From Megaleporinus macrocephalus (taxonomy: Eukaryota; Chordata; Actinopteri; Characiformes; Anostomidae), in NCBI GenBank assembly GCA_021613375.1, contig CM038717.1, positions 35,752,327 through 35,816,326 on the forward strand: 64,000 bases of DNA, in the 5' to 3' direction. Below are positions 1 to 12,500 of this stretch, piece after piece (the stretch's first letter is position 1; each line of letters starts with the position of its first letter). Made by a program: the position numbers and the translations under genes. A model generated the notes under the pieces. The model did no database searches. It saw only the letters and a program-made list of their open reading frames with translations, and was not told the DNA's origin.

Positions 1-99
1 GATAGAGCTGGATCTCAGAGGGAACAATGCTGGAGATACAGGAGTGAAGAAGCTGATTGATCTACAACAAAATCCAAACTGTAAACTAAAGAAACTGAG
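1..99 (+). CDS. Gene A LRR exon 1 (class C, 5' truncated by window)
   Basis: Partial LRR exon entering at the window edge. It reads [18 protein letters not shown] and ends ...KLKKLR in phase 2 before the donor gtagat at 100. The class C signature is an LDLRGN core followed by GDTGVKKL, shared with exons at 983, 6927, 7955, 12744, 60716 and 63210. Confidence 0.8.
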
Positions 100-511
100 G
101 TAGATGTTTTCAGAGATTTTACCCTTTTGGCTGAAACTAAAATTCTGGACGGCTATTAAACCTCTTTACTGTAGCAAACTTTAAACTGGGCTTACATTTA
201 TCTAAATTGTTGGTACAGTATAAAAAATGATATTGTAACTAAAATGAGTTTGTTGTTGTTTTGTTTGTTTGTTTTGTTTTTTTAGGTTTTTGAAAAGTAC
301 AACTGCAGAGGAAGTCTGTGTTTCTTTGACTAAAGCTCTAGACATGAACCCATTATTGATGAGTGAGCTGAATCTGAGTGGGAAAATACAAGGAGATTCA
401 GAAATGAAGAAGCTCTCTGATCTACTGAAAGATTCACATTGCAGAACCCAGAAACTCATGTATGTACTTCATGTAGTTCTTTTCAACAGATATGAAAGTT
501 TCAGTTGACGT

Positions 512-563
<52 letters not shown>

Positions 564-3500
564 GTTTATTGTATTGTATTCTTTTTTTAGTTTGCAATAC
601 ACAGCTAGATCAAGTCAAACATTCAAGACAGAATTCAAATATTCATATATTAAAAAAGCTGTCACTCCAGTGTCTTTTCTCTGTGATCTTTCTTTTCTGC
701 AGGCTGAAAAAGAACAGTATTACAGAAGAAGGCTGTGCTGCTCTATCATCAGCTCTTTGTTCAAATCCTTCACACCTGATGGAGCTGGATCTCAGTGATA
801 ATAAACTAGGAAACTCTGGAGTGAAGCAAATCTGTTCTATACTGAAGAATCATAACTGTAAACTGCAGAGACTGAGGTGAGTTCTATGGCATTTTTAATG
901 ACTGAATAACATCCAAGCATGGATATTAAATTATATTGTCTACTTTTTACACTTTCACATTTTAGTAATGTTTTTTCTCCAGTCTTTCATTCTGCAGTAT
1001 AACAGAGGAAGGATACGCTGCTCTGGCTTCAACTCTGAAATCAAACCTCTCATCACAACTGAAAGAGCTAGATCTCAGAGGAAACGATCCTGGAGATACA
1101 GGAGTGAAAAAGCTCACCCACACATTTGCTGACTCAAGTAAAGTACTGAGGTTAGATATAATAAAATATGTCACTTGCACATTTCAAATATTTAACTGAT
1201 GTTTAACCAGGTAATTAACCAATTCAGAACTATACCAGTTAAAAAACTATAGATGTGTGCAGCTTGCTATTACAGACACAGCCTGTAATTGCATATTATT
1301 GCTCTAGATACTGGTATAGAAGATTCCTATGTTTCTGATTATGCAGTTGTTAATGTGGCTGTGTGTCTCCTGTTTTCAGATTGTTGAACAGTGATGACGC
1401 AGTGGAAGCCTGTAAATCTCTTGAAGGTATTCTACGTACAAACCCCTTATTGCAGAGGAATTTAGATCTGAGTAAGACTGAACCACATCGTATCAAAGTG
1501 AAGCAGCTGTGTGCTCTACTGCAGGATCCTGGAGACTGGAGAAACTGGAGGACTGGAGAAACTCACGTAAGCAGTTATATTCAGTACATACATTTAGTCT
1601 AACTTGCCCTAAACTGGTTCAGTTTTTTTTTTTTTACATTTTATACCTTATATCTTTTAACAATGAATGAATTTTAATGTGTATTTTGTAATTGCAGTAT
1701 GTGTAGCTAATTGCATGTGTAATGGTTTCAGGTTGATTTTAACTTAAAGGATTGTGTAAATAAGATTTTTGGCTAAATTTTTGAGGTGTAATCAAAACAG
1801 CAGTGTTTTCACTGCTGGGCATCAAATCAAATAGTGAGAGATTTAAAATCATATCAGTATTTGAGATTCTCACTGGTATTGGGGTCAGGCTGTACAATAT
1901 AAAATATTTTTACCTTATTTTGCACCGTAAGTGAGAACTTCATAATAAAATCATAATAAAAATAAAAGGGAGGGAAAATCTATATAAGTCTTCTTGCTAG
2001 CTGATGCACATGCCTCATCTCCAGTCTAAGAATAGTGGTAATGACAATATTATCTATAAATGTTAAAATATTGTTTGTGTATAATCTCATTCGGTTCTGT
2101 ATAACTTTGCTCATTATTAAGTAAAGAACACAACTCTGTAAAACATTTGTTGTAAATCACCAAAGTAACCACAGAAGTCTTCAGGAGTAAACAATCACAA
2201 ATGATGATCAACCTTTTTATGCAGTGCAATGCACATTTTTTCACACATTTTATTAACACATTATCTCAAAAACATACACAACATTCAGGAAACACAAAAC
2301 CTCCATTAAATTGTTGTTTCCCTTTTGTTCACTCACTAGTTCCAGTCCCATTTTCTCTGTAGGTTTTGGTTTTAATCCATCACATTCAGACTGTTACAAT
2401 AAAGTATACATCACATAGACATCATTACAGCTTAAACACCATAATTAAAAATAAGCTGTAAATAAACAGTTGTGTGCAGACTTTGCATGAGCTGTATCAA
2501 AGCAATAGGTTCCTAGTTGAATTCTCTCTCTCTATCTCTCTCTCTCTCTCTCTCTTTCTGCAGGCTGTATAAATCAGGCAGTATTACAGGGAGAGACTGT
2601 GCTGCTGTGATTTCTACTGTAAACCCCTCACACCTGAGAGATCTGGATCTGAATCAGAATAAACTAGATCAATCAGGAGTGCAGAAGCTCTGCAGTCTAC
2701 TGGAGAATCCTGACTGTAAATTGGAGAAACTGATGTAAGTAATACTTCATTAATGGGTTAATTACATGTGTTTAAGAGCATCAGCTCTATAAATCAGTTA
2801 TGGTGTTGTGAGACTGACAGTAGTTTAGCAGCAGTTTAGAACACATTCATAGTTTCTGTACTTTATTCATTACTCATGATCTTTAACAATATAACTGAAA
2901 GTGATTTATCATTAATTGAAGTAATGTATTTCTAGATGTAACACTTCCCTAAGGCGCCGGGTACGATGTGTACATCACAAATAAACACAAAGTACAATAT
3001 AGCGGTGCCTCCATTTCTTATGAATGTTCATACATATTTATGAACTTCAATTGAGTAATTAAACACTCAAAGTTATTTACCATACCAAGAGCATTTACTG
3101 CACAGACTGAATGAAAAGTTGCATGCACAACCACAACCAAAATTATTTATTATTACAACCCAGTTGTCTTTCAACTTAACTGCAGTCTTAAATTATTTTT
3201 AAAGTGCTTTTGTTTCAAAGTTTATCAGCCCATATCGTTGGTGCACATGAAAAAAACAATCCAATCCAGGGCCAAAAAAATAGCTCAGCAACAAAGACCC
3301 AATGTCTCCTGTTTAGCACGATCCTGTCTGTGTCAGCCAAAACGAAACGCTCCAGTAATCCACACTCGAACAATTTTTACACAAAACGCAGTCCAGTAAT
3401 CAACACTCGAACAATTTCTCCACAAACGCAGTCCAGTAATCCACACTCTAACAATTTCTCCACAAAACGCAGTCCAGTAATCTACACACGAACAATCTTT

Positions 3501-6500
3501 ACACAAAACACAGTCCAGTAATCCACACTCGAACAATTTCTCCACAAAACGCAGTCCAGTAATCCACACTCAAACAATTTTTACACAAAACGCAGTCCAG
3601 TAATCCACACTCGAACAATTTCTCCACAAACGTAGTCCAGTAATCCACACTCTAACAATTTCTCCACAAAACGCAGTCCAGTAATCCACACGAACATTTT
3701 TCCACAAAACGTCCAGTAATCCACACCAACAATTTCCCACAAAACGCAGTCCAGTAATCCACACTCGAACAATTTTTCTCCACAAAACGCAGTCCAGTAA
3801 TCCACACTCGAACAACTTCTCCACAAAACGCAGTCCAGTAATCCACACACAAACAATTTTTCTCCACAAAACACAGTCCAGTAATTCACACTCGAACAAT
3901 TTCTCCACAAAACACAGTCCAGTAATCCACACACAAACAATTTTTCTCCACAAAACGCAGTCCAGTAATCCACACTCGAACAATTTCTCCACAAACGCAG
4001 TCCAGTAATTCACACACGAACAATTTCTCCACAAAACGCAGTCCAGTAATCCACACACAAACAATTTCTCCACAAAACGCAGTCCAGTAATCCACACACA
4101 AACAATTTCTCCACAAAACGCAGTCCAGTAATCCACACACGAACAATTTCTCCACAAAACGCAGTCCAGTAATTCACACACAAACAATTTCTCCACAAAA
4201 CGCAGTCCAGTAATCCACACACAAACAATTTCTCCACAAAACGCAGTCCAGTAATCCACACACAAACAATTTCTCCACAAACGCAGTCCAGTAATCCACA
4301 CACAAACAATTTCTCCACAAAACGCAGTCCAGTAATCCACACACGAACAATTTCTCTACAAAACGCAGTCCAGTAATCCACACACGAACAATTTCTCCAC
4401 AAAACGCAGTCCAGTAATCCACACTCGAACAATTTCTCCACAAAACGCAGTCCAGTAATCCACACTCGAACAATTTCTCCACAAAACGCAGTCCAGTAAT
4501 CCACACTGGAATTCACAGGAAATAGTAAGAGAAATAGCTCCAAGCAGCAAAATATTATGGGAAATGTAGTTTTCCGTTTTCTACTTATTTTACACAGAAA
4601 TCCATACAACAATAAAATACAAATTAAATAAGTTTTTTTTTAAAGGGTCCTACATGCATTGATATTTATTTTTTAGACGAAATATATCTAGCTTATTTTA
4701 AATGATGTATGTTAGCTAGCTCTGCTACATTCGTTACCTTAGGTTGCACTGCAGTGGAATAGCTATATCTACAGACGTTTGAAATTGTGAGCAGTTTTAA
4801 ATAAAACTGTTTAATTCAAAACACGCTGCACACCAAGTAATGTTACTCAGTAAACAGGCTAAGAAAGTGTGCAGCTTTGGTCTGAAACATACGTGATAGG
4901 ACAGTACAGCCATCACACTGCATTTATGGAGCTGAGTAAAGATTAAAGAAATAGAAAGTTGAGATTTTTAAGTTGTGATACATGTTAGTGTTTTATATTT
5001 AATTGGTACATTTTATTTAATTTGTTGCTGCATCCCAAACCACACAATGGTGTAGTGAACGTAAGCTATACATTAATGTATGAATTAATCAATTAATTTA
5101 TTTCACATTAGGTGTCAGATGTGATAACCATGTGATAGACATGGTTTGGGTACAAACATTAACGCTGGTCTTATTTAATCTCAGGTTACACAAGGTCAGG
5201 GACCTGCACACTTGTCCACACAATAACTAGCTTTTAATTAAATAGTTTATTATTAATCATTAATAAAAATAAATAAATAAAATAAATAGTAAAAGAGAAC
5301 AGACCATTAAACTGAGGAAACTTCTTGAGTTTACTGAATTTCAGAGTCCAGATGAGCAGATCTTACGTTACGTTAAGCTTACGTTAACAAGGACATCAAT
5401 AAACACAGCTTCAAGGACCAGATCACAGGCAGGTGAATCCGTGAGTGTGTCTGTCTTGCTGTGTCTTGAGGATGAGGAGAGTAACGCTGGTTGTGCAGGG
5501 GAGAGTTCCCTGGACGACTGTCGTTGTGTAGGAGAAGTGAATCTCTCAGGCAGCACCTTGTGATCTGAGTGGACGTGTTGGTTCATAGTTGGAGATATGT
5601 TCACTTAGATAGTGAGGAACGATGCCATTTAGAGCTTTATATGTCAGTATAACAATTTTGTATTCAATGCAGAATTTAATTGGCAGCCTGTGTAAGGTAG
5701 ATAAAACAGGGCTGATATGGTTTCCTAGTTCTCGTTAGGACTCTGGCTGCAGCGTTCTAAACTGAAGCTTGTTAAGACTCCTGCTGTAGCAACCAGAAAG
5801 CAGGGCATAGCAATAATCTAACCTTGATGTAATAAAGGCATGAACTAACTTTTCTGCATCCTGTAGGGACAGCGCATTTTTTAGTTCTACAATATTACAG
5901 AGATAGACAAACCTATCTTTTTATAGCATATCAATGTTATAAATATGTTTATCAAAGGCCAGATCAGGATCAATTTTGACACCAGGGCTTTTTACAGATG
6001 TATCTGGTGAGAAGCTATTAAGATTAAGCATTCATGTAGACAGTTTGTTTGTAGCAGATCTTGATCCAATAAGAAGAATTTATGTTTTATTTCAGTTGAG
6101 TAACAGGAATGTATACCATGTTTCCTGATAATGGGACCTAGTGGTAGCATATGTAAGACAAATAATATAGGTCCTAAGACAGAGCCCTGCGAAACACCAT
6201 ACTTTACATTTTCAAACATGTTGGCAACTACATATTGTTCTTTATAAACTGATTCATCTTTTATAAAATTATGATAAACTACTAATTGTTTATAGTTATT
6301 AATAATTAATTTACATTAGAGAACTGTTTATTACATAAGTGAGCCAGGGCTGTATTTGATATTTGATACTCAGCTGAATTCTCAGCTGTTTCTGAATCAG
6401 TGCAATATTTCGGAAATAACTTGTAATGGTCAGATATAAATACATCAGAGATTTCAGAGAGGGATTCTGTGGTGTGTTTGCTGCAGCAAGCTTCATAATT

Positions 6501-9500
6501 TTGTGCTGATAGTAAGAGTGTGCATGTAGGGTGTGTTTTCCATTTATTCTAATTAAAATTTGAGGATTTTTCTAAATAATTTACTTGACCTTAAATTGTA
6601 ATATGTTGTTATGGCAACAGATACTATATGCACTGTACTTACACAGGTACCCAGTAAAACAAGACTTTAAATACTGTAAATGTTTCTATAATATACACAA
6701 ATATAGCAAGCAATTAAATGACTAAATCCAGAAAGGAGAGCCCAGTGTTCAGTAATAATTCAGACATATCAGAGTTATATCATAATTCAAACTCCATGGT
6801 CATAACAGAATCTAATGAGCATGCACACAGCTACAGAATTGGATTGAAGTGTATCAGATACTTTGTAGTTGTACTTTGAACATTTTTAATATGCTTTAGT
6901 TACTGATTTCTTTGTTCTTCTTCCAGACTTAGTAAATGTAACATTGCAGGAGAAGGATATTCTGCTCTGGCTTTAGCTTTGAAATCAAACCCCTCATCAT
7001 ACCTGACAGAGCTGGATCTCAGAGGGAATGATCCAGGAGATAAAGGAGTGGAGATGTTGACTGACTTACTAAATGATCCCCGTTGTAAACTGACGACACT
7101 GAGGTGAATTATTTCTACACTATAGCATACCAGGAGAGTAGTTTGGATTTAAAAGATACAAAATATGTTGTTAATAATAATAATCACAATGCCTGTATGT
7201 ATTATCTCTTGCAGGTTGTTGAATAGTGCTGCTGCAATAGACATCTGTGACAGTCTGACTAAACTTCTAGGAATAAACCCTTTACTGCTGAAAGAGCTGG
7301 ATCTGAGTGGAAAAATACAACAAGATTTACAAATAAAGAAACTGTCTGATCTGGTAAAGGATTCACACTGCAGGACTCAGAAACTGAGGTAAGTTAATTC
7401 CATGATAGGTGTAGGTGTTATTTTAATAGGAGTCATATTTTCTGTGATATCTCATAAATACTCTGCAATTGTATGTATTATATTATAACTTCAGTGTTTT
7501 ACAAAAAAAAATTTAGCATCATAGTTAAATCTAGAAAGGAAGCCTGTCTAAATGATATCAAGTTTAATTAATTTCATTAGAAAAACATAAATGTGTGTAA
7601 GTTTTCATTCATTTAAATAATTATGATTATAAAGATGATTTTTGCTTTTTCTACAGGCTGATTAAGAGCAGTATTACAGAAGAAGGCTGTGCTTCCCTAT
7701 TATCAGCTCTTTGTTTAAATCCCTCACACCTGAAAGAGCTGGATCTGAGTGATAATAAACTAGGAAACACAGGAGTGAAGAAGATTTGTCATCTGCTGAA
7801 AAAAACACAATGCAAACTTCAAAAACTAATGTTAGTATTTTTAAGAATATATACATAAAATATAAAAATAATACAAAATATATATTTAAAAAAATATAAC
7901 AGAGATCAAGAAACATTTAAACAGAAGCTTTATTAATAATTTTCTCTCCTCCAGACTTTCATTCTGCTGTATAACAGAGGAAGGGTATGCTGATCTAGCT
8001 TCAGCTCTGAAATCAGAGTTTTCACCATACCTGATAGAGCTGGATCTCAGAGGAAATGATCCTGGAGAAACAGGCGTGAAGAAGCTCACTGATCTACTAG
8101 AGGCTCCAAACTGCAAACTGAAGAAACTGAGGTAGATAATTTGGTAAAAGCAAGTATTGTAAGCTGGCAAAATTGTACATCACAAGCTGCATTTCTCATC
8201 ATTTAGTGCTTTGGGAAATGTAATTTTAATTGATCATTCATTATTCAACAATCAGCATCTCCTAAAAGCTTTATAAAGAATGTGTAAACTGCGCTTGTAT
8301 ATGCCTGTAGTGGGACACATACAGAGAGTGCATGCAGTGACCAGTAACAGTCTAAACAAATCTTGTTTAAATGATACAGGAAAGTTAAAAGCTATCATGA
8401 ATGGAGAAAACTCTTTTTGTAGTTAGAACCAGGGCTGGATTGGTAATCTGGCATACCAGGCATTTGCCCGGTGGGCCGACAGTCCTCATGGCCGATGCTT
8501 TTTTTCTTCCCTTTTTTTTTCTCAGAGACAGGCCCACAATTTAGAGGGGGCAGCCTGTTGGTTCATCTTCAATGTAAACAGTGGACTAAACCAATCAGGA
8601 TATAGTGCGAAAGCGGCCCCACCCTTTATCTGTGTGGTCTCCTGTAACTTCCACTAGTTTAGTGTTGAGCTCGCGTGTTAAAGGAGAGACAACATGGAGA
8701 AACCGAAGCGAAAGAAAGGGGCTACGGAGAAATTGCATGCAAAGACATTGAAGAATGTCACTGGAGATGCTGCAAAATGTGCTAAGATCACAGAGATGTT
8801 CACTGCTGTAGCCTCCACGTCCTCTGTGATAGCACTGCTCCAGCAGCAGGTTGTAGGTGAAGAGAGCAGCAGCGGGCTGGCAGGAAAAGGGCAGCTAGAG
8901 ACACAGGCTGTGGACAGGGAACCCGAGGGACGGACTGAGCGGGAAAGTGTAGTACGTAAGCAGGTAGTATTGTTAGGATAACACAGGGACTTTGAGGTGA
9001 TGGAGGTAACGTTAGCTCCATTACATGTGAACGATGAGTAGTGGTGATTGATTAGTATCAATATTTATTGGTATTTGCGTACTTCCCAAAATCTGGCACG
9101 TACAACACCTTCTTCTGATAAAATAGTAAACGGTCAAGGCTGAGAAGAGCTGGATGAGCAGCAAGTGTCCATTTTAGGCTACATCATAGCATTTTAGATA
9201 TTTAGGCTAAAGGTGTGTTGAAAGGCTGCATGGTAGTTTCAATTTGTAGCAACTGCTAGATGATAACCCAATGATAACCATGACCCAAGCAAAAGCTTTG
9301 CAATTTAAGCTTTACTAAAGTGTATAAAAGTGTTATTAGCAAAAGGTATGCCCACATTGAATAAGAGTAAGACAAATCAAATGCTGATGCGTTGCATGAG
9401 TTCACCAAGCAGCCCTGTCTGTTTTTGAGCCTGATCCAAATGCATGTTGTAGCTTTTTAAAGGAGGGAGCACTTTTTAACCTGAAGAATTAGAATTGAGC

Positions 9501-12500
9501 TGCTTTATCAGGGAAATTCAGAAAATACATATGACTAGACAAAAGTGCTGGAACTACAGTATGTGTACATTTACGTATTTGTTTTCCACAATGGTTATTT
9601 AATAGACTTCTAAAGTAATGATTCACTGTACATTTCTAACAAGGCAAAAAAGTTATGTTTTTTTATATGATGCTGTTATTATTTGATAATTGTTAAATGA
9701 TAATAGTAAAATACATTCCTTCCGGGAACACATACAAAAATTACTGGTCTAAGCCAAAAATGCCTGGGCCAATTTTTTGTCCCAGTCCAGCCCTGGTAAG
9801 AACTATGGTACTCAATTAAATAAAGACCTACAAAACTAAGTGAAAACCTCTAAACCTAGAAACTGGAGCAAGTGAGGCCACTGAGGAATTTGGGTGAAAA
9901 AAATGTGTATTGTCACACTTATTGTGTTACATTAAACTAAACATTTAATGTTGGAATTTACCACAACTAGAGACATGACACAAAATCTCACTCCATGTGT
10001 GCTTTTTATGCTTGGCTTAATTCCATGTCAGTTTAAATTCAACAAAACAGATGACCGATGTCTGGCCCAACCTATAAAAAATATGTTCTTTGGTTTGTGT
10101 AACATAATAAAATGTATTGTTTTTTTGTTCATCTGCCATTATTAACACCAGCTTATGCTGCAAGAATTATATTTGTTTCTGAAAAGAGTCGAGATATTAA
10201 ACATGCTTATACAGACATTGCAGCTCTTGTGTGTTTTGGGAAATCATGTTCTGATGTTGAATTGCCTCATTTTATTGGGATCATCATAAAATGTGCTTGA
10301 ATAATGAATTAGACCACTAAACTAGGGAGGTGCATTTTTTAAAGGTCCACACCAAATGAACATGGTCAACAGCAGAGCATAATCAAGTTTTTTGTAACAG
10401 TATATAATCTGCTTGTTTTAATATCTGACTCTTTAGACACACATATTGTTCCTGCACCACAAACTGCTAATAAAGGCAGATGTGCAATAAAATAAATGTT
10501 AAAAATGGCAATTCAAAATTTGTCACATGGGTCGCAGAACATATTACTTCAGCAACTTATTTTTCATATCGTCGCTGTCCAATGAAAAAATAAGTATCTC
10601 CAAAATTGCAACTTTACAGGAGAGACTAAAAACATAGTTTACTTTCAATGTAAGTCAATGGAAACAGAATTTTCTCCAAGCTGTTTTGGAGCATTTCTAT
10701 TGGTTCACTCATCATGAAATATTCACAGAATGTAAACGACCATTGTCGTGTTCAAATGATGTAGAAATGAAATGTAAAGTAGGTTTCTTGGCTGAAATGG
10801 TGGTAAACATAAGAGTGTAAAGCCAACTGTACCAAATGAAACTGTACCCCTTAATACATGGTAAATAGAAAGATACACAGACAGAGAGGAGAGAAAAAGA
10901 GTGAGAGAGAACAGGACAGAGAGAAAGAGAGAGAGAGTGCTAGAACAAGAGGTTCTCTCTCATTCCGCTCTCTGTTGCCCTCTATTATCTAACATTTTCT
11001 CTTGACCAGACTGTTATTGTTTAAAATCTAGTGTAATCAAAAGTATCTAAATGTTGGGGACATTCCCCAATCTGAAAGAGGACTACCAAGCCTCTGAAAT
11101 GTAGATGCTGATAAGAACTCTCCATTGGGTCAGGGTAGAGCAGTTCAATAGAGGCAGAATTGTTCAAAGGGGGAATTAAAAAAAAAGAAATGGCAAGTCA
11201 GTTTTAATGACTTCTCATTGATTGTAATATGAGTGTTTTTACTTTTTCTACAGGTTGTTAAACAGTCCTACTGCAGTGAAAGTCTGTGATTCTCTGACTA
11301 AAGCTCTGGGAATAAACCCTTTACTGCTGAAGGAGCTGGATCTGAGTGGGAAAATACAAGGAGATGTAGAAATGAAGAGGATCTCTGACCTTCTGGTGGA
11401 TTCACACTGCAGAATTCAGAAATTAAAGTGTGTAAATCATTATGTTTTGACTTTATGTTAATGTTTTAAATATAACTGTGAGCCAGCTGAGAGATGCAGA
11501 TATATATACAGAATCAAAATTACATGAACAAAATATAAGAATCACAAATTAACAAATGAACAAAGTAACAGAGGAACAGTGAGACAAATAACAGATTATC
11601 ATATAAACAAAGATCAGAAAATAACCACAACTGCCAACATAACCAGGTCAGGCTATCCTAGTGAGTTCATCCCAAAATCTGACTGCAAAGTAGTGCATTC
11701 ACCATCAGAAATAGATTGCATATGTATGATTTTCATTGATTGTGTGCAAAGAGGAAACACTTTCTGTCGAATACAAAAGCAGGGCAAGACTAAAGTTTGG
11801 GTCTGGAACAATGTTTCTTTGGACAGAACATTCTAAATTATTTGTGAACACTAACAAGAAGACATGTTTGGTACAAACTAAACACAGCATCTGGCTCAAA
11901 AGAAAGAAAGAGAGTTCTGCAATGCCTTGATCTTTGTCCTGTTGACCTGTTGTGAGGTGATTTGAATTGGGCAGTGCATGCAAGAAACCCCATAAACACA
12001 TGTGGAAAACTGCCAGTCAATGTCATAGGATATAAGAAAACATCTAAGTGAGGGTATTTTAGCAAGCTATAAGGTCATATGTTTTCCTAATGGACATCTT
12101 TTTTTTCATTTGTTTTGTTGAATAAATTATAAAGACAAATTTTTGTTTTTCACCACTTTTATCTATAGATGAAATAGAATACAGAAACCATATGAGATAT
12201 TGAAAGTGGGACATTTTCATGAAAATTATTAACTTGATAGCCACAACGCATGTTAAAAAAGTTTGCCATTTTTTGGTACAATAATTTTAATGAAATGCTA
12301 AAATGTCTCACTATCAACATCTGATATGTGTTCAACTCTGAGATTTGCAAATAATTGCATTCTAATTTTATTTACATTTTATGCAACTTTTTTGGAATTG
12401 GTGTAGTAGTTTTTTTCTCTTTCATTCCTCTCTGTCTGCAGGCTGAGTAAGAGCAGTGTTACAGAGGAAGACTGTGCTCTTCTTTCATCGACACTTTGTT

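Noticed and set aside
3333..4612. Several minus-strand open frames of 64-256 codons
   Set aside because: They are frame rotations of the 41-bp minisatellite, not genes.
8678..9061. 127-codon minus-strand frame
   Set aside because: It is the antisense of the hAT transposase fragment and has no family resemblance of its own.
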